From: Tolypothrix sp. FACHB-123
Lineage (GTDB): Bacteria > Cyanobacteriota > Cyanobacteriia > Cyanobacteriales > Nostocaceae
DNA length: 50,270 nt
Direction of reading: 5' to 3'
Assembly: GCF_014697075.1 (NCBI RefSeq)
Contig: NZ_JACJRE010000054.1
Span: 1-50,270 of the forward strand
This document shows positions 27,407 through 36,513 of the stretch, one piece after another. Numbering within the stretch: position 1 is the first letter of the stretch; every line of letters begins with the position of its first letter. Below the pieces are notes generated by a model. It was not told where the DNA came from. It saw nothing but the letters and a program-made list of their open reading frames with translations, and did not search any database. A program made the translations under genes and the position numbers.

Positions 27407-27834
27407 GTTCAGGGTCAATTTCTGATGAGTTGCGAGCAAAAATCCGCGCCCAAGCAGGCGATCGCTGCGGTTATTGCTTGAGTTTGCAAAAATACGTTTT
27501 AGGAATATTAGAAATTGAACATATTATTCCTACAGCCAAAGGTGGTACGAACGAAGAGGAGAATCTTTGGTTAGCCTGTCGGCTGTGCAATAGCTACAAG
27601 GGTGTGCAAACAGAAGCTGTTGACCTCCTGACTGGACGAACAGTCAAGCTATTCAATCCCCGTCAACAAAAATGGTCACAACATTTTCAATGGAGTGAAG
27701 ACGGTTCGCAAATTATTGGGCACACAGCTTGCGGTCGGGCAACAGTCGTCGCCCTGCAACTTAACAATATTATCGCCGTCACCGTCAGGCAACAATGGGT
27801 AATGGCTGGCTGGCATCCACCACAAGATGAATAA
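27403..27834 (+). CDS. HNH endonuclease, 143 aa
   Basis: The core is compact and complete: CGYC zinc ligands, LEIEHIIPTAKGG (histidine metal and catalytic pair), the bridging N in TNEEENLWLACRLCN, and the second CxxC. This is a canonical small HNH domain with two zinc-binding pairs, followed by about 75 residues of beta-rich tail. It likely cuts double-stranded DNA. It is translationally coupled to the upstream RHH gene. Confidence 0.85.
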   Translation: MSSGSISDELRAKIRAQAGDRCGYCLSLQKYVLGILEIEHIIPTAKGGTNEEENLWLACRLCNSYKGVQTEAVDLLTGRTVKLFNPRQQKWSQHFQWSEDGSQIIGHTACGRATVVALQLNNIIAVTVRQQWVMAGWHPPQDE

Positions 27835-27957
27835 TTTATATCTAAACTATTTGTTTATGTTCCAGGGAAAATACTCCTTTCTCGAGAGGCTATACTAAGT
27901 AGCAATACTTGGAAGCAAATTCATGCGGACTTAAAAGTTCGCGTGCGAGTAGCAATG

Positions 27958-28088
27958 GATACTGTTGGCAAATTTAATACATACTTGTAATTTAAAGTAT
28001 TACGTAGGTTCAAACCTTCAATTTGTGGTTGCGGCTTTTGTTGTAACACTTTTGTTTATGCGTTTGTAACACTTTCGCCAACAGTATC
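27958..28088. mobile_element. MITE-like 131-bp element with 12-bp terminal inverted repeats
   Basis: GATACTGTTGGC at 27958-27969 is perfectly inverted at 28077-28088. Inside the right end, TTGTAACACTTT occurs twice (28041 and 28064, 23 bases apart). The left end shares TGGATACT-TTGGC with the hairpin at 26436. I do not see a clear target duplication. The element lies immediately upstream of the ribosome site of the large helicase gene and could carry its promoter. Confidence 0.5.
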
Positions 28089-28126
28089 TCCCTCTCTCCC
28101 ACTCACTGGCAAAGGCAGGAATTTTG

Positions 28127-31100
28127 ATGACGAGCATAAAGCTTGCAGATTTAATTTCCCAAGGCGACAACGCGATTACCGCCGCGAGCACCATATTATC
28201 GCTCAAAATGGTCATCCTTGATTGTACGGGAGTAGAAACAATTACTTCCTCACAATTAGACTTGTTGTTTACCAATATTCCTGCAACTTGGGGCTTCATA
28301 GAACTGGGAGAAGTAGTGGATTCCATCACACTAACCGATACTCTTGCTACCCAGCTTACACAGTTCATCAACCAGCGTCAGGGTCTTAGCCAGTCACCAG
28401 CCACCAGCAATAGGGGGATACAAAAGGTTCAACCCCAACCACAAATTATTAACACAGCAGCACAGACTAAGAACCGAAATGTTCAAGCTCTTCACCCTAT
28501 CCGCATTTTGGACAAAGTAACCGCAGAGTATCAAGACTATTTAAGAACGGAGTTTCGTGCTAAAGACTCAAAGTTAAAAACAGCATTAGAAAACGAACTT
28601 AACAGGCCATTATTTCTAGCCCAAGAACCGTTTTTCCAAGCACACAGACCATTTAAACATGGTAAAAAATGGCGGGAACTACCATTGGATGCACAGATAG
28701 CGAAGGTGATGGAAGAGCGATCGCGTAGCGAATTCGCCTACCTGCACCAATCAGAAGCAATTGCCCACCTTTTAGGTTCCACTGCTTCAGCCACTGTTGT
28801 CACTACTGGAACAGGCAGTGGTAAAACTGAATCTTTCCTACTGCCAGTTATTCAAAATGCTATTGAAGATGCTAATCGGCATAAAAAATCGGGGTTAACG
28901 GCTATTCTGGTTTACCCGATGAACGCCCTAGCAAATGATCAGGAAATACGGATTAACGAGTATTTACGTAAGTCCGGCTGGGAGGGAGGAGTATCCGTTG
29001 CCAAATATGACCGAGGCACGAAGCAAGCGGAAAGAGAAGAATTACGTCGCAATCCGCCTCATATTCTGCTGACCAACTACATGATGTTGGAGTACCTATT
29101 GGTACGCCCCGCTGACCGAGAAGCAATATTCGCCAACCACCGTTGTCGTTTTTTAGTCTTGGACGAAGTACATAGCTATCGGGGAACTTTGGGTAGCAAT
29201 ATCGCCTTATTAATACGCAGGCTGAAAGCGCACCTAAGCAATGCCAGGCAGGATTGGTATGCAAACTCTCCTGAAACTTCTAAGCGTTATCCTCTCCTAA
29301 TTCCCGTCGGCACCTCCGCTACTATCAAAAGCGTGGCAGAAGGAATTCATAGTCAAGAAGAAAAAATTCGTTTACGTGATGGAGCAGTACAGGAGTTTTT
29401 CAGCAAGCTAACTGGTGCAGACCCTCAAACAATTCGGGTAATAGGAGAAGAACTAGAAGAAATTCAAATTCCTGCAAATGCTCAATATTCTTTCACCCCA
29501 TCGAAGGTGGGTGAAATAGATATTGCTGACTTGGAAGCAGTAAGGCAAGCTCTTTGTACCTTAGCAGGAAAATCGCTAGATACCCCACTGAATACTGCTG
29601 CTCAAAGTACACGCCTGTTATGGGATTTAAACCGCTGGCTGATTAGTTCTCCTTTATCCTTGAGTCAGATTGTAGAAAAAATTAAGTCGGAAGTAACAGA
29701 GCGAGCACAGTCCAGCAACGAAGAACTCTATGAAGAAGTCAAAGCAGCACTACTAGCAGGTGCTGCTTTACCGGAGGGAACGCCTGGAGCGTTGCAATTA
29801 AGAGTACATCGCTTGATTCGCGGTGGCTGGCAGTTTTACCGATGTATCAATTCTGCCTGCGGTAGACTATATCCTATGGGTGAAGAGCAATGCCAATGTG
29901 GCTACAAAACTGCCCCTCTCTACCTCTGTCGCAACTGTGGTGCCGATTATTTACGATTTGTCGGCAATACCACCGCAGAGCATCTAGAACCAAGCAATGT
30001 AGCAGACGATAAATTAGAGTGGATGCTTTACGACCCCAGCCGCTTTGGCATAAGTGTAGACGACGAGGAAATTGACGAAGAAGAATCGGACTCCCAGCAA
30101 TCACGTACTCGCCAAGGGAAACAAAAGCAACAGAAACAGATTAAGGGCCGTCCTATCCTACAGGGTTCGTTTGACATTAGCACCTTATCTTTTAGTAGCA
30201 ACCCTACTGACTACCCCTGGCAAGTAACACTAGCTCCAGCCCGTACTAGATGCCTGTGTTGTAGTGGCACTGCCGGCAGTCGCAATGTCATTACGCCTGT
30301 AGCTTTGGGGACATCCGCAGCAGTCAAAGTTCTTAGCGAAGGGCTGGTAGAAGCTTTAGCAGAAGCTAACCGCCACCAACCAGAAAAAGACGGTAAACAA
30401 CGGCTGTTAGTATTCAGCGACAGTCGTCAGGATGCAGCCCATCAAGCACGATTCATCGTATTTTCAAGCCGCTATGACCGGATGCGACGCAGGGTGATCC
30501 AGCTATTAAAACAACATCAGGTACTGTCTCTACAACGAATAGTGGAATTGCTGGGTGATGTAGGGATACAGGAGCATGACAACAAATACGCTCCTCCACA
30601 AAACAATGCTTGGATTTCTGATGAAGCCAGAGACCGGGTTCGTGCTTGGGAAGAAGCACCTCTGCTAGACGAGATTGCCGTTAATGCCGGATATCGTGCC
30701 ACATTAACTAATTTAGGGTTAGTACGAATTGAATACCACCGTCTGGGTGAATACGTGCAGACTCGCGGCGATGAAATAGCCGGACATTTTAACATTTCTA
30801 TTGCACAGTTAGAGTATATCTGTTCCAGCTTGCTCGACCAAATTCGCACTCGTGGCTGTCTGACACGGGAAATGCTGCGATATCATCCATCTCACCCTAG
30901 CTGCCCTGCTTATATTAAAACCGCTGAGTGGGAGCGACGGATCAAGCAACCTCAAGGTTACGCCCTTTCCAAAATTGGGCAACCCGTAGCTTATTTAGAT
31001 AAAGCTTTGGTTCCATTGGGTATCACTTCCCACAATCCTTGGCGTAAACCACAAACGGGAGGTCGAGAACCAAGTTTAGAACGGATTCTTAAGCATTTGC

Positions 31101-33778
31101 TAGCCCGTTTCGGTAGCATAGAACCAAACGAAGAACATATGGTCAAACTGTTGGAATTCCTGCAATCTGGCAGCTTCCTGTCGGCAGTAGAACTATATGG
31201 GAATCGGGAGAAGATTCGCTTATTGCAGGTCAATGCTGAAGTAATACGCTTAGAATTGGTGCAAGCATCAGCGCGCTATCGCTGCCAAGTGTGTGAAACG
31301 CCTTTATTAGGAGCGCGTCCAGGATTGCCATGTCCGCATTGTCACGGCGTACTGGTATCTTGGACAGAATCAGAAGTGATGCAGAACCGAACCGTGCGGC
31401 GAATTCTTTCCGAGCAAGTTATTCCTTTAGAAGCAGGCGAACATACTGCCCAAATTCCTAACGATGTTCGAGTCGAATTAGAAACCAATTTCAAAGCTAA
31501 AGCTGATGTATCGAAGATTAACCTGCTAGCTTGTTCCCCAACATTAGAAATGGGCATTGACGTGGGTGGTTTAGATGCAGTAATTCTGCGTAATATACCA
31601 CCAAGACCTGACAATTACGCACAACGGGGTGGGCGAGCAGGTCGTCGCACCCGTATTGGCTTGGTAGTGGGATATGCCCGCAATACCCCTCATGATCAAT
31701 ATTTCTATGATAAACCTACCGAAATGATTGCTGGGGAAGTACCTGCACCCGCTTTAGCCTTGGGCAACCGTGACGTTATCTTCCGCCACCTCAATGCGAT
31801 CGCTTTTGGTGCTGCTGACCCCGGCTTAGCTGGGAAAATGTTGGAATATGTATCTCCTCTTGGTGAAATAAAGCAGGAAGCAGTCGATGTTTTCATCGCT
31901 GGAGTCAAAGCACAATTCCACCACGCCCTTACGCTAGCAAGTGTTGCTTGGGAAAAAACCGTCTTGGAAGAAGCAAAACTAGACGAAGCGATACTAAGCA
32001 GACATTTAGAGAACCTGCCAGAGCGAATCCAAGATGTTATCGCTCGCACAGCAAGACAAGTGAAAGAACTGCGAACTGCACTGGAAACTTACTACCAAGA
32101 GTTACAAGGAGTCAGAGATAGCAACCGTGCTGGAGACTTAATCGCTCGCATCCTTGGCATTGAGACGGACAGACAACGGGGTAACGCTGAAGCTGATGAT
32201 CGAACAGCTGGCTATCCTCTGCGAAGATTTGCGGAATTCGGAATTCTTCCTGGGTACGAATTTCCTACCCAACCGGCTGCATTAAGACTTTTGGGCGATG
32301 AGCGAGAGGAAGATCCTATTTCGGTAGCACGGCGTTTTGGTATAGGTCAATTTCAGCCAGCAGCACAAGTATTTGCCCGAACCAAACGATGGAAAGTGAT
32401 CGGGTTAGATAATGCCTCTCCTTGGAATTCTAAAACCAAAGGGGCTGGTTGGGGCTATAGACTCTGTAAAACGTGCAATCTGCGTTTTGATGCTGACGAA
32501 CCATCTTGCCCACGTTGCAAGAGTGATACACCAGGACAGTTAATACCAGCAGGCGAATTTGCTGGCTTCTTAGCACGGCGGGATGAAAGTCCCATCTTAG
32601 ACGAAGAAGAGCGTTATGCTACACGCAATCTTGTTAAAACCTATCCGCAATGGAATGGTATTGTAGCAGGACGCTGGACAGTAGGAGCAGGATGGGGATT
32701 GCGCTGGAGCCAAGATGAAGAGGTTCGCTGGTTGAATGAGGGATTACCACCGTCAGATAAAGAACGAAATGATTGCATTCCCTTCCTACATAACGAAGCT
32801 AAAGGTTACCTACTGTGCGGTGACTGTGGGCGAATACTGAAAAACCCCGACTTGATTCAGGTAGTTAGTGGACGAAAAAAGACTCGCTCTTCAGAGAAAG
32901 ATGACCCATTCGGGCACACAGAAAGCTGTCTCCAAGCCAGGACTGCACCACGTCCTTTGGCACTAACCACTGCTAGTAAAGCTGAGGTGCTGCGATTGAT
33001 GTTACCTGTGCCTAAAGACTTAGAACCAACTGAGTTACAATCTTGGGGAGTGTCTTTGGGATACGCACTCAAAGCAGGTATGCAGCACCTCTATATGCTA
33101 GATGGTTCAGAGATTGATTTTGAGTTTGAAGGACCTTGGCAGAGCAATACTGACGGTAAGCGTCACGGGCTAGTCTCTCTAACATTTATTGACCCCAGTT
33201 TAGGTGGCAGTGGTTACCTACACCGCATTGCTAGGGAATTTAATCTTGTGGCATCGCGCTCCGTAGAACATCTCAACCACTCTAATTGCAAAACCGCTTG
33301 TTACCGCTGCCTCAAGTCCTATCAAAATCAGCGATACCACGAACTCCTCCACTGGCCACAAACAATTCCCGCATTGGAAGAATTGGCTTCAGCATCACCA
33401 GTAGCTCGACCTTTAACAAGAGGAGATATCGACGACCCCCACCCTTGGCTAGAAGCTTACGCCACTGGTGTCGGTTCACCCTTAGAACTGAAGTTTTGGC
33501 AATTGTTTGAGCAGCATGGATTTTACCCTCAAAAGCAAGTAATGATTTCTCCTAGTCCAGGAGCACGACCCATTTCTATAGCTGACTTTGCTATTCCTGA
33601 GCGGCGGCTAGCAATTTACATAGACGGGGCAGCTTTTCATAAAGGTGGAAACCGCAGTAGAGATTGCTTTCTCCGTGATCGCCTCCGCAACAGTAATCCT
33701 CCTTGGCAGGTTGTAGAGTTAAAAGCGCGTGATTTACCTCAGGGAGCCGAACTTGTCAAGAAATTACAGCAACTTTAA
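28127..33778 (+). CDS. STAS-like / DEAH helicase / DUF1998 / nuclease fusion (DruE-like), 1883 aa
   Basis: The ATG at 28127 follows AGGA by about six bases. Residues 1-85 (ADLISQGDNAITAAS..MVILDCTGVETITSSQLD) look like a STAS-like DUF4325 domain. The helicase core has Walker A TGTGSGKTES near 227, YPMNALANDQ, DEVH near 344, and motifs V-VI (EMGIDVGG...QRGGRAGRR) near 1145-1172. Several Cys pairs follow (CNSACGR..CQCG, CQVCETP..CPHCHG, CKTCNLR..CPRCK, CGDCGR), then the MZB/DUF1998 end with NCKTACYRCLKSYQNQRYHELLHW. The last 100 residues (ADFAIPERRLAIYIDGAAFH..VVELKARDL) resemble a DUF559/Vsr-type nuclease. Size and architecture match Druantia DruE; a fused DrmA-DrmB is the alternative. The stop overlaps the convergent parB stop by four bases. 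Confidence 0.8.
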   Translation: MTSIKLADLISQGDNAITAASTILSLKMVILDCTGVETITSSQLDLLFTNIPATWGFIELGEVVDSITLTDTLATQLTQFINQRQGLSQSPATSNRGIQKVQPQPQIINTAAQTKNRNVQALHPIRILDKVTAEYQDYLRTEFRAKDSKLKTALENELNRPLFLAQEPFFQAHRPFKHGKKWRELPLDAQIAKVMEERSRSEFAYLHQSEAIAHLLGSTASATVVTTGTGSGKTESFLLPVIQNAIEDANRHKKSGLTAILVYPMNALANDQEIRINEYLRKSGWEGGVSVAKYDRGTKQAEREELRRNPPHILLTNYMMLEYLLVRPADREAIFANHRCRFLVLDEVHSYRGTLGSNIALLIRRLKAHLSNARQDWYANSPETSKRYPLLIPVGTSATIKSVAEGIHSQEEKIRLRDGAVQEFFSKLTGADPQTIRVIGEELEEIQIPANAQYSFTPSKVGEIDIADLEAVRQALCTLAGKSLDTPLNTAAQSTRLLWDLNRWLISSPLSLSQIVEKIKSEVTERAQSSNEELYEEVKAALLAGAALPEGTPGALQLRVHRLIRGGWQFYRCINSACGRLYPMGEEQCQCGYKTAPLYLCRNCGADYLRFVGNTTAEHLEPSNVADDKLEWMLYDPSRFGISVDDEEIDEEESDSQQSRTRQGKQKQQKQIKGRPILQGSFDISTLSFSSNPTDYPWQVTLAPARTRCLCCSGTAGSRNVITPVALGTSAAVKVLSEGLVEALAEANRHQPEKDGKQRLLVFSDSRQDAAHQARFIVFSSRYDRMRRRVIQLLKQHQVLSLQRIVELLGDVGIQEHDNKYAPPQNNAWISDEARDRVRAWEEAPLLDEIAVNAGYRATLTNLGLVRIEYHRLGEYVQTRGDEIAGHFNISIAQLEYICSSLLDQIRTRGCLTREMLRYHPSHPSCPAYIKTAEWERRIKQPQGYALSKIGQPVAYLDKALVPLGITSHNPWRKPQTGGREPSLERILKHLLARFGSIEPNEEHMVKLLEFLQSGSFLSAVELYGNREKIRLLQVNAEVIRLELVQASARYRCQVCETPLLGARPGLPCPHCHGVLVSWTESEVMQNRTVRRILSEQVIPLEAGEHTAQIPNDVRVELETNFKAKADVSKINLLACSPTLEMGIDVGGLDAVILRNIPPRPDNYAQRGGRAGRRTRIGLVVGYARNTPHDQYFYDKPTEMIAGEVPAPALALGNRDVIFRHLNAIAFGAADPGLAGKMLEYVSPLGEIKQEAVDVFIAGVKAQFHHALTLASVAWEKTVLEEAKLDEAILSRHLENLPERIQDVIARTARQVKELRTALETYYQELQGVRDSNRAGDLIARILGIETDRQRGNAEADDRTAGYPLRRFAEFGILPGYEFPTQPAALRLLGDEREEDPISVARRFGIGQFQPAAQVFARTKRWKVIGLDNASPWNSKTKGAGWGYRLCKTCNLRFDADEPSCPRCKSDTPGQLIPAGEFAGFLARRDESPILDEEERYATRNLVKTYPQWNGIVAGRWTVGAGWGLRWSQDEEVRWLNEGLPPSDKERNDCIPFLHNEAKGYLLCGDCGRILKNPDLIQVVSGRKKTRSSEKDDPFGHTESCLQARTAPRPLALTTASKAEVLRLMLPVPKDLEPTELQSWGVSLGYALKAGMQHLYMLDGSEIDFEFEGPWQSNTDGKRHGLVSLTFIDPSLGGSGYLHRIAREFNLVASRSVEHLNHSNCKTACYRCLKSYQNQRYHELLHWPQTIPALEELASASPVARPLTRGDIDDPHPWLEAYATGVGSPLELKFWQLFEQHGFYPQKQVMISPSPGARPISIADFAIPERRLAIYIDGAAFHKGGNRSRDCFLRDRLRNSNPPWQVVELKARDLPQGAELVKKLQQL

Positions 33779-34788
33779 TCTGTTAATAAGGCTTTTAATT
33801 TTTGTAGAAGGTTTGTAATATTCTTAGCTTTCTTGGGATCTTCCCAATGATAAGACTTTAATATTTGCCTAGATATGTTTTGGAATTCCTGTTTCAATGA
33901 AGGAGGTTCTTGTGGCTTTGCTTCCTTAATGCGATCGCGAATTTGCGCCAGAGATAATTTAAGAGCAATAGCCTCTGCCAACAAATTAGCTCTGATTACT
34001 TCATCTTTGACTGTGGCGATCACCCTGGCCTTTGTGTATTCCATCTGCCCAGAGCGCAGTACTTCTAAAACATCGGTTGGCATATTCAGCAGTGGTAGCC
34101 GACTGACGCGGAAGCTTTCTGGTGACAGCTTACCCACTGTGGTAAACACATTTTCAACAACTGACCACTGCTTACGGAAAACGTTTTCCGTATCCTCATC
34201 TGAGGATTCAACTTTCTGTTTATCCAGATGCGCTTTCCGGTTCAGTAAAGCAACTACTTCTTGAGTAGTGCAGTCAAGCTGGATTGATAGCAAATGTAAT
34301 ATCCCTTCCGTTTCCTCTACCGGATTCAAATCTTCACGCTGTAAATTCTCCAGTAAGGAAAGCTTTAAGGCTGAGGTTTCGTCAACTTCTACAATTACGA
34401 CAGGAACTTCTGTCAAGCCAGCATCCTGTGCAGCGCGGTAACGGCGTTCGCCAGCAATTAGTAAATACTTGTCATCGCTATAGGGACGCACCCACAACGG
34501 CGATCGCACTCCCACTTCTTTAATAGAAGCAGTGAGAGTAGCAAGTTTATCGGGGTCAAAGTAGCGGCGTACTTGCTCTTTATTGCAAATAATTTTATCA
34601 ATCTCCACCGTTAATTGAGCATTATCACTCTTGACGTTGCTGCTTGAAAAGAGTGATTGCAATTGCGCGTTTAGGGATTCAAGTTCGGCAATGCGCTGTT
34701 GAGATTGAACTAGTTGTGACTCAATTTCGGCTGCTTGTACATTGGCAGAAAAATAATCGTAGTTTTTATTTTGCGTTTTTCTTGGCAT
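33775..34788 (-). CDS. parB: ParB-family partition protein, 337 aa
   Basis: After a coiled-coil N-terminus (EIESQLVQSQQRIAELESLNAQL), the ParB/Spo0J core is clear: VRRYFDPDKLATLTASIKEVGVRSPLWVRP, AGERRYRAAQ (CTPase motif) and LLENLQREDLNPVEE. These are followed by the HTH region that recognises parS. The start overlaps the end of parA by 23 bases. One of the two candidate parS palindromes lies inside this gene at 34173-34192, where it encodes part of ENVFRKQ. ParB spreads on centromeric DNA and activates ParA to segregate the plasmid. Confidence 0.92.
   Translation of the reverse strand: MPRKTQNKNYDYFSANVQAAEIESQLVQSQQRIAELESLNAQLQSLFSSSNVKSDNAQLTVEIDKIICNKEQVRRYFDPDKLATLTASIKEVGVRSPLWVRPYSDDKYLLIAGERRYRAAQDAGLTEVPVVIVEVDETSALKLSLLENLQREDLNPVEETEGILHLLSIQLDCTTQEVVALLNRKAHLDKQKVESSDEDTENVFRKQWSVVENVFTTVGKLSPESFRVSRLPLLNMPTDVLEVLRSGQMEYTKARVIATVKDEVIRANLLAEAIALKLSLAQIRDRIKEAKPQEPPSLKQEFQNISRQILKSYHWEDPKKAKNITNLLQKLKALLTD
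34173..34192. promoter_or_regulatory. parS: Candidate parS site inside parB (20-bp perfect palindrome)
   Basis: TACGGAAAACGTTTTCCGTA is perfectly self-complementary and identical to the copy at 35688-35707 upstream of parA. I found no third copy in the window. A coding sequence constrained to a perfect palindrome that is also present upstream of the operon is a strong sign of protein-binding function. Confidence 0.8.
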
Positions 34789-35590
34789 CTTTACTCTCCT
34801 CTAAAATGGCTGACAGTTCCTGACAAATAGGATGTAAGTCTTTAATAGCTCTATGAGTAGGACGATGCAAGTGTAGGGGAATGCCTTTTCCCGAAGCATT
34901 ACTAAATTCGCAGGAATAGCGGACGTGCGGATAGCATTTAATCTTCAAAGGAGCGAGCATTTCTGGCAACTGGTTCAATAAATCCCGTTGCGTTGCTTCA
35001 TTACTGTCGTATTTGGTGGGTACAAATCCTAAAATTTGGGGTGGAGGATTAAGGCGCAAGTTTTTGCAAGCTCCCCGATGCCAAGATAGCAGAGTATTCG
35101 CTCCTGTCAGCGATTTGGGGCTGAGTTCGACAGGAATTAACATATGCGTAGCTACTGCTAACGCCACGTCATTGAGATGGCCAAGTGTTGCAGGGCAGTC
35201 CAGAATTACTAGTTGGTGAGGCAAAGGAAAATCTTCAAACCTATCTGCTAAAATGTACTCCCGGCGATTTCGGACTGCCAATTCCAAACCTACTTGAATC
35301 ATTACTGGCCCACCCAAGCAGACTTGAAATTGTCCCAGAGGCTTTCCCCATTCTGGTGTCATCAGAGGCCAGTTACCATCAAAATTTTCATCAAATACAG
35401 CAGCGATGGTTTGCTCCGGGGGTGGATCTTTATCTAATCCACAAAACTGGCTCATGGAAACGTTAGTATCTAGGTCAAGAAGTGCTACATTAAAGCCGCG
35501 CTTTGCCATTTCATAGCCAATGTGAACGGCAAGCGTAGTTTTGGAAACTCCTCCGGCATTGGCTCCGATCCAAAGAACAACTTGCTTCAT
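34766..35590 (-). CDS. parA: ParA-family partition ATPase, 274 aa
   Basis: The deviant Walker A is GANAGGVSKTTLAVHIG at residues 9-25. DLDTNVSMSQF follows, and Walker B is LVILDCPATLG near 150. This fits the short, chromosomal-type (Ib/Soj-like) ParA without an N-terminal HTH. Together with parB and two palindromes it forms the partition module. The promoter probably lies near the upstream palindrome at 35688-35707, which would allow ParB to repress its own operon. Confidence 0.92.
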   Translation of the reverse strand: MKQVVLWIGANAGGVSKTTLAVHIGYEMAKRGFNVALLDLDTNVSMSQFCGLDKDPPPEQTIAAVFDENFDGNWPLMTPEWGKPLGQFQVCLGGPVMIQVGLELAVRNRREYILADRFEDFPLPHQLVILDCPATLGHLNDVALAVATHMLIPVELSPKSLTGANTLLSWHRGACKNLRLNPPPQILGFVPTKYDSNEATQRDLLNQLPEMLAPLKIKCYPHVRYSCEFSNASGKGIPLHLHRPTHRAIKDLHPICQELSAILEESKDAKKNAK

Positions 35591-35687
35591 CTATATTGCG
35601 ATTACAATGCTTGCATTTTGTTATAGTCTACGCCAAAGTGAAATTGAGTTAGATTGTTTTTTGGTTTAGCAAGATAACTTTACCCCA

Positions 35688-35707
35688 TACGGAAAACGTT
35701 TTCCGTA
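35688..35707. promoter_or_regulatory. parS: Candidate parS site upstream of parA (20-bp perfect palindrome)
   Basis: This is the second exact copy of TACGGAAAACGTTTTCCGTA, 98 bases upstream of the parA start, in the 400-bp non-coding gap. Its position suits both partition-complex formation and operon autoregulation. Confidence 0.8.
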
Positions 35708-35922
35708 AACAGAGGCTTCTGCATCAGTGTCAAAATACATAACGATATTTGGTTTTTATGGCACAAAGTTCAGGCTGATTTTGAACGGTTGAACCAATAG
35801 ATTAAAATCTATGCTTGATTGTTATTTACCAGCTTAATACTTATGTAATTTGGTACGAGTAAGTAAAAATTAAGCAAAAAAATTTTCAGATTGACTTAAA
35901 AGCTTGATCTATAAGAGTTTGA

Positions 35923-35946
35923 GAAAGCTGCGACCTCGCAGCTTTC
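35923..35946. terminator. Strong hairpin between parA and the Trypco1-like gene; possible terminator
   Basis: GAAAGCTGCG and CGCAGCTTTC form a perfect 10-bp stem around ACCT, about 44 bases after the stop of the minus-strand gene at 35990. Only a weak T-containing stretch follows on the minus strand, so termination is likely but not certain. The rest of 35591-35989 holds one parS candidate and no gene. Confidence 0.5.
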
Positions 35947-35989
35947 TTGCGCGGTATTGGCTCAATGCCCCGATAGCCTCTCAAATAAT

Positions 35990-36376
35990 CTACGTATTCT
36001 CTTTAGGGAACGAACATTCAACAGTAATTTTCATATTACTTTTAGCAGTACCCTTTGTAACGTAAGGAACACCTGCTTCACCGCCCATTTCAATGCCGAA
36101 CTCTAAGGTAACTTTATCTACATTCGCAATCGGAATTTGCTTGAAGGCATTCAAGGTATAAACTGTATAAGTCCGAATTGTGTTTTGAATCGACAAGAAA
36201 TTTTGCATCATTTTTTGTCGTATTTGGTCAGAACTCATTCCTTTATTAACTAGTGCTTCTTCTTCCTCTTCCTCATCCAATACCGCATTGTTGACTACAG
36301 GAATGTTTAAATCCTCTGTGGCTTCGATGTAGATTACTGTATTGTCATCAAGTTTGATAGGTATAACTTTTGTCAT
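35990..36376 (-). CDS. Trypco1-like (CU044_2847 family) conflict-associated protein, 128 aa
   Basis: The ATG at 36376 (MTKVIPIKLDDNTVIYIEATE) fits the usual beginning of this family better than the ATG eight codons upstream. The carboxyl half has the characteristic KVTLEFGIEMGGEAGVPYVTKGTAKSNMKITVE. An acidic EEEEEE linker lies in between. Trypsin-co-occurring domain 1 proteins occur with trypsin- or caspase-like proteases and STAND NTPases in predicted conflict systems (Kaur, Burroughs and Aravind). Here it diverges from exactly such a caspase-STAND gene across 137 bases. It is inferred to be an adaptor or regulator of that protein. Confidence 0.75.
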   Translation of the reverse strand: MTKVIPIKLDDNTVIYIEATEDLNIPVVNNAVLDEEEEEEALVNKGMSSDQIRQKMMQNFLSIQNTIRTYTVYTLNAFKQIPIANVDKVTLEFGIEMGGEAGVPYVTKGTAKSNMKITVECSFPKENT

Positions 36377-36513
36377 GGAATGAAATCCTGATAACAGCAA
36401 TTTTAGTAACTACCACAACTTTATAAAAGTTTTTACGGAATATTTCTGAGTTTTTTTGTAGTTACTGAGCGATAATGCTGAAAACAAAGAATCTCTAAAA
36501 ATTTCTCCTACTT

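Noticed and set aside
36376-36400. Longer start for the Trypco1-like gene
   Set aside because: The eight extra residues are not family-like and the downstream ATG begins a typical N-terminus.
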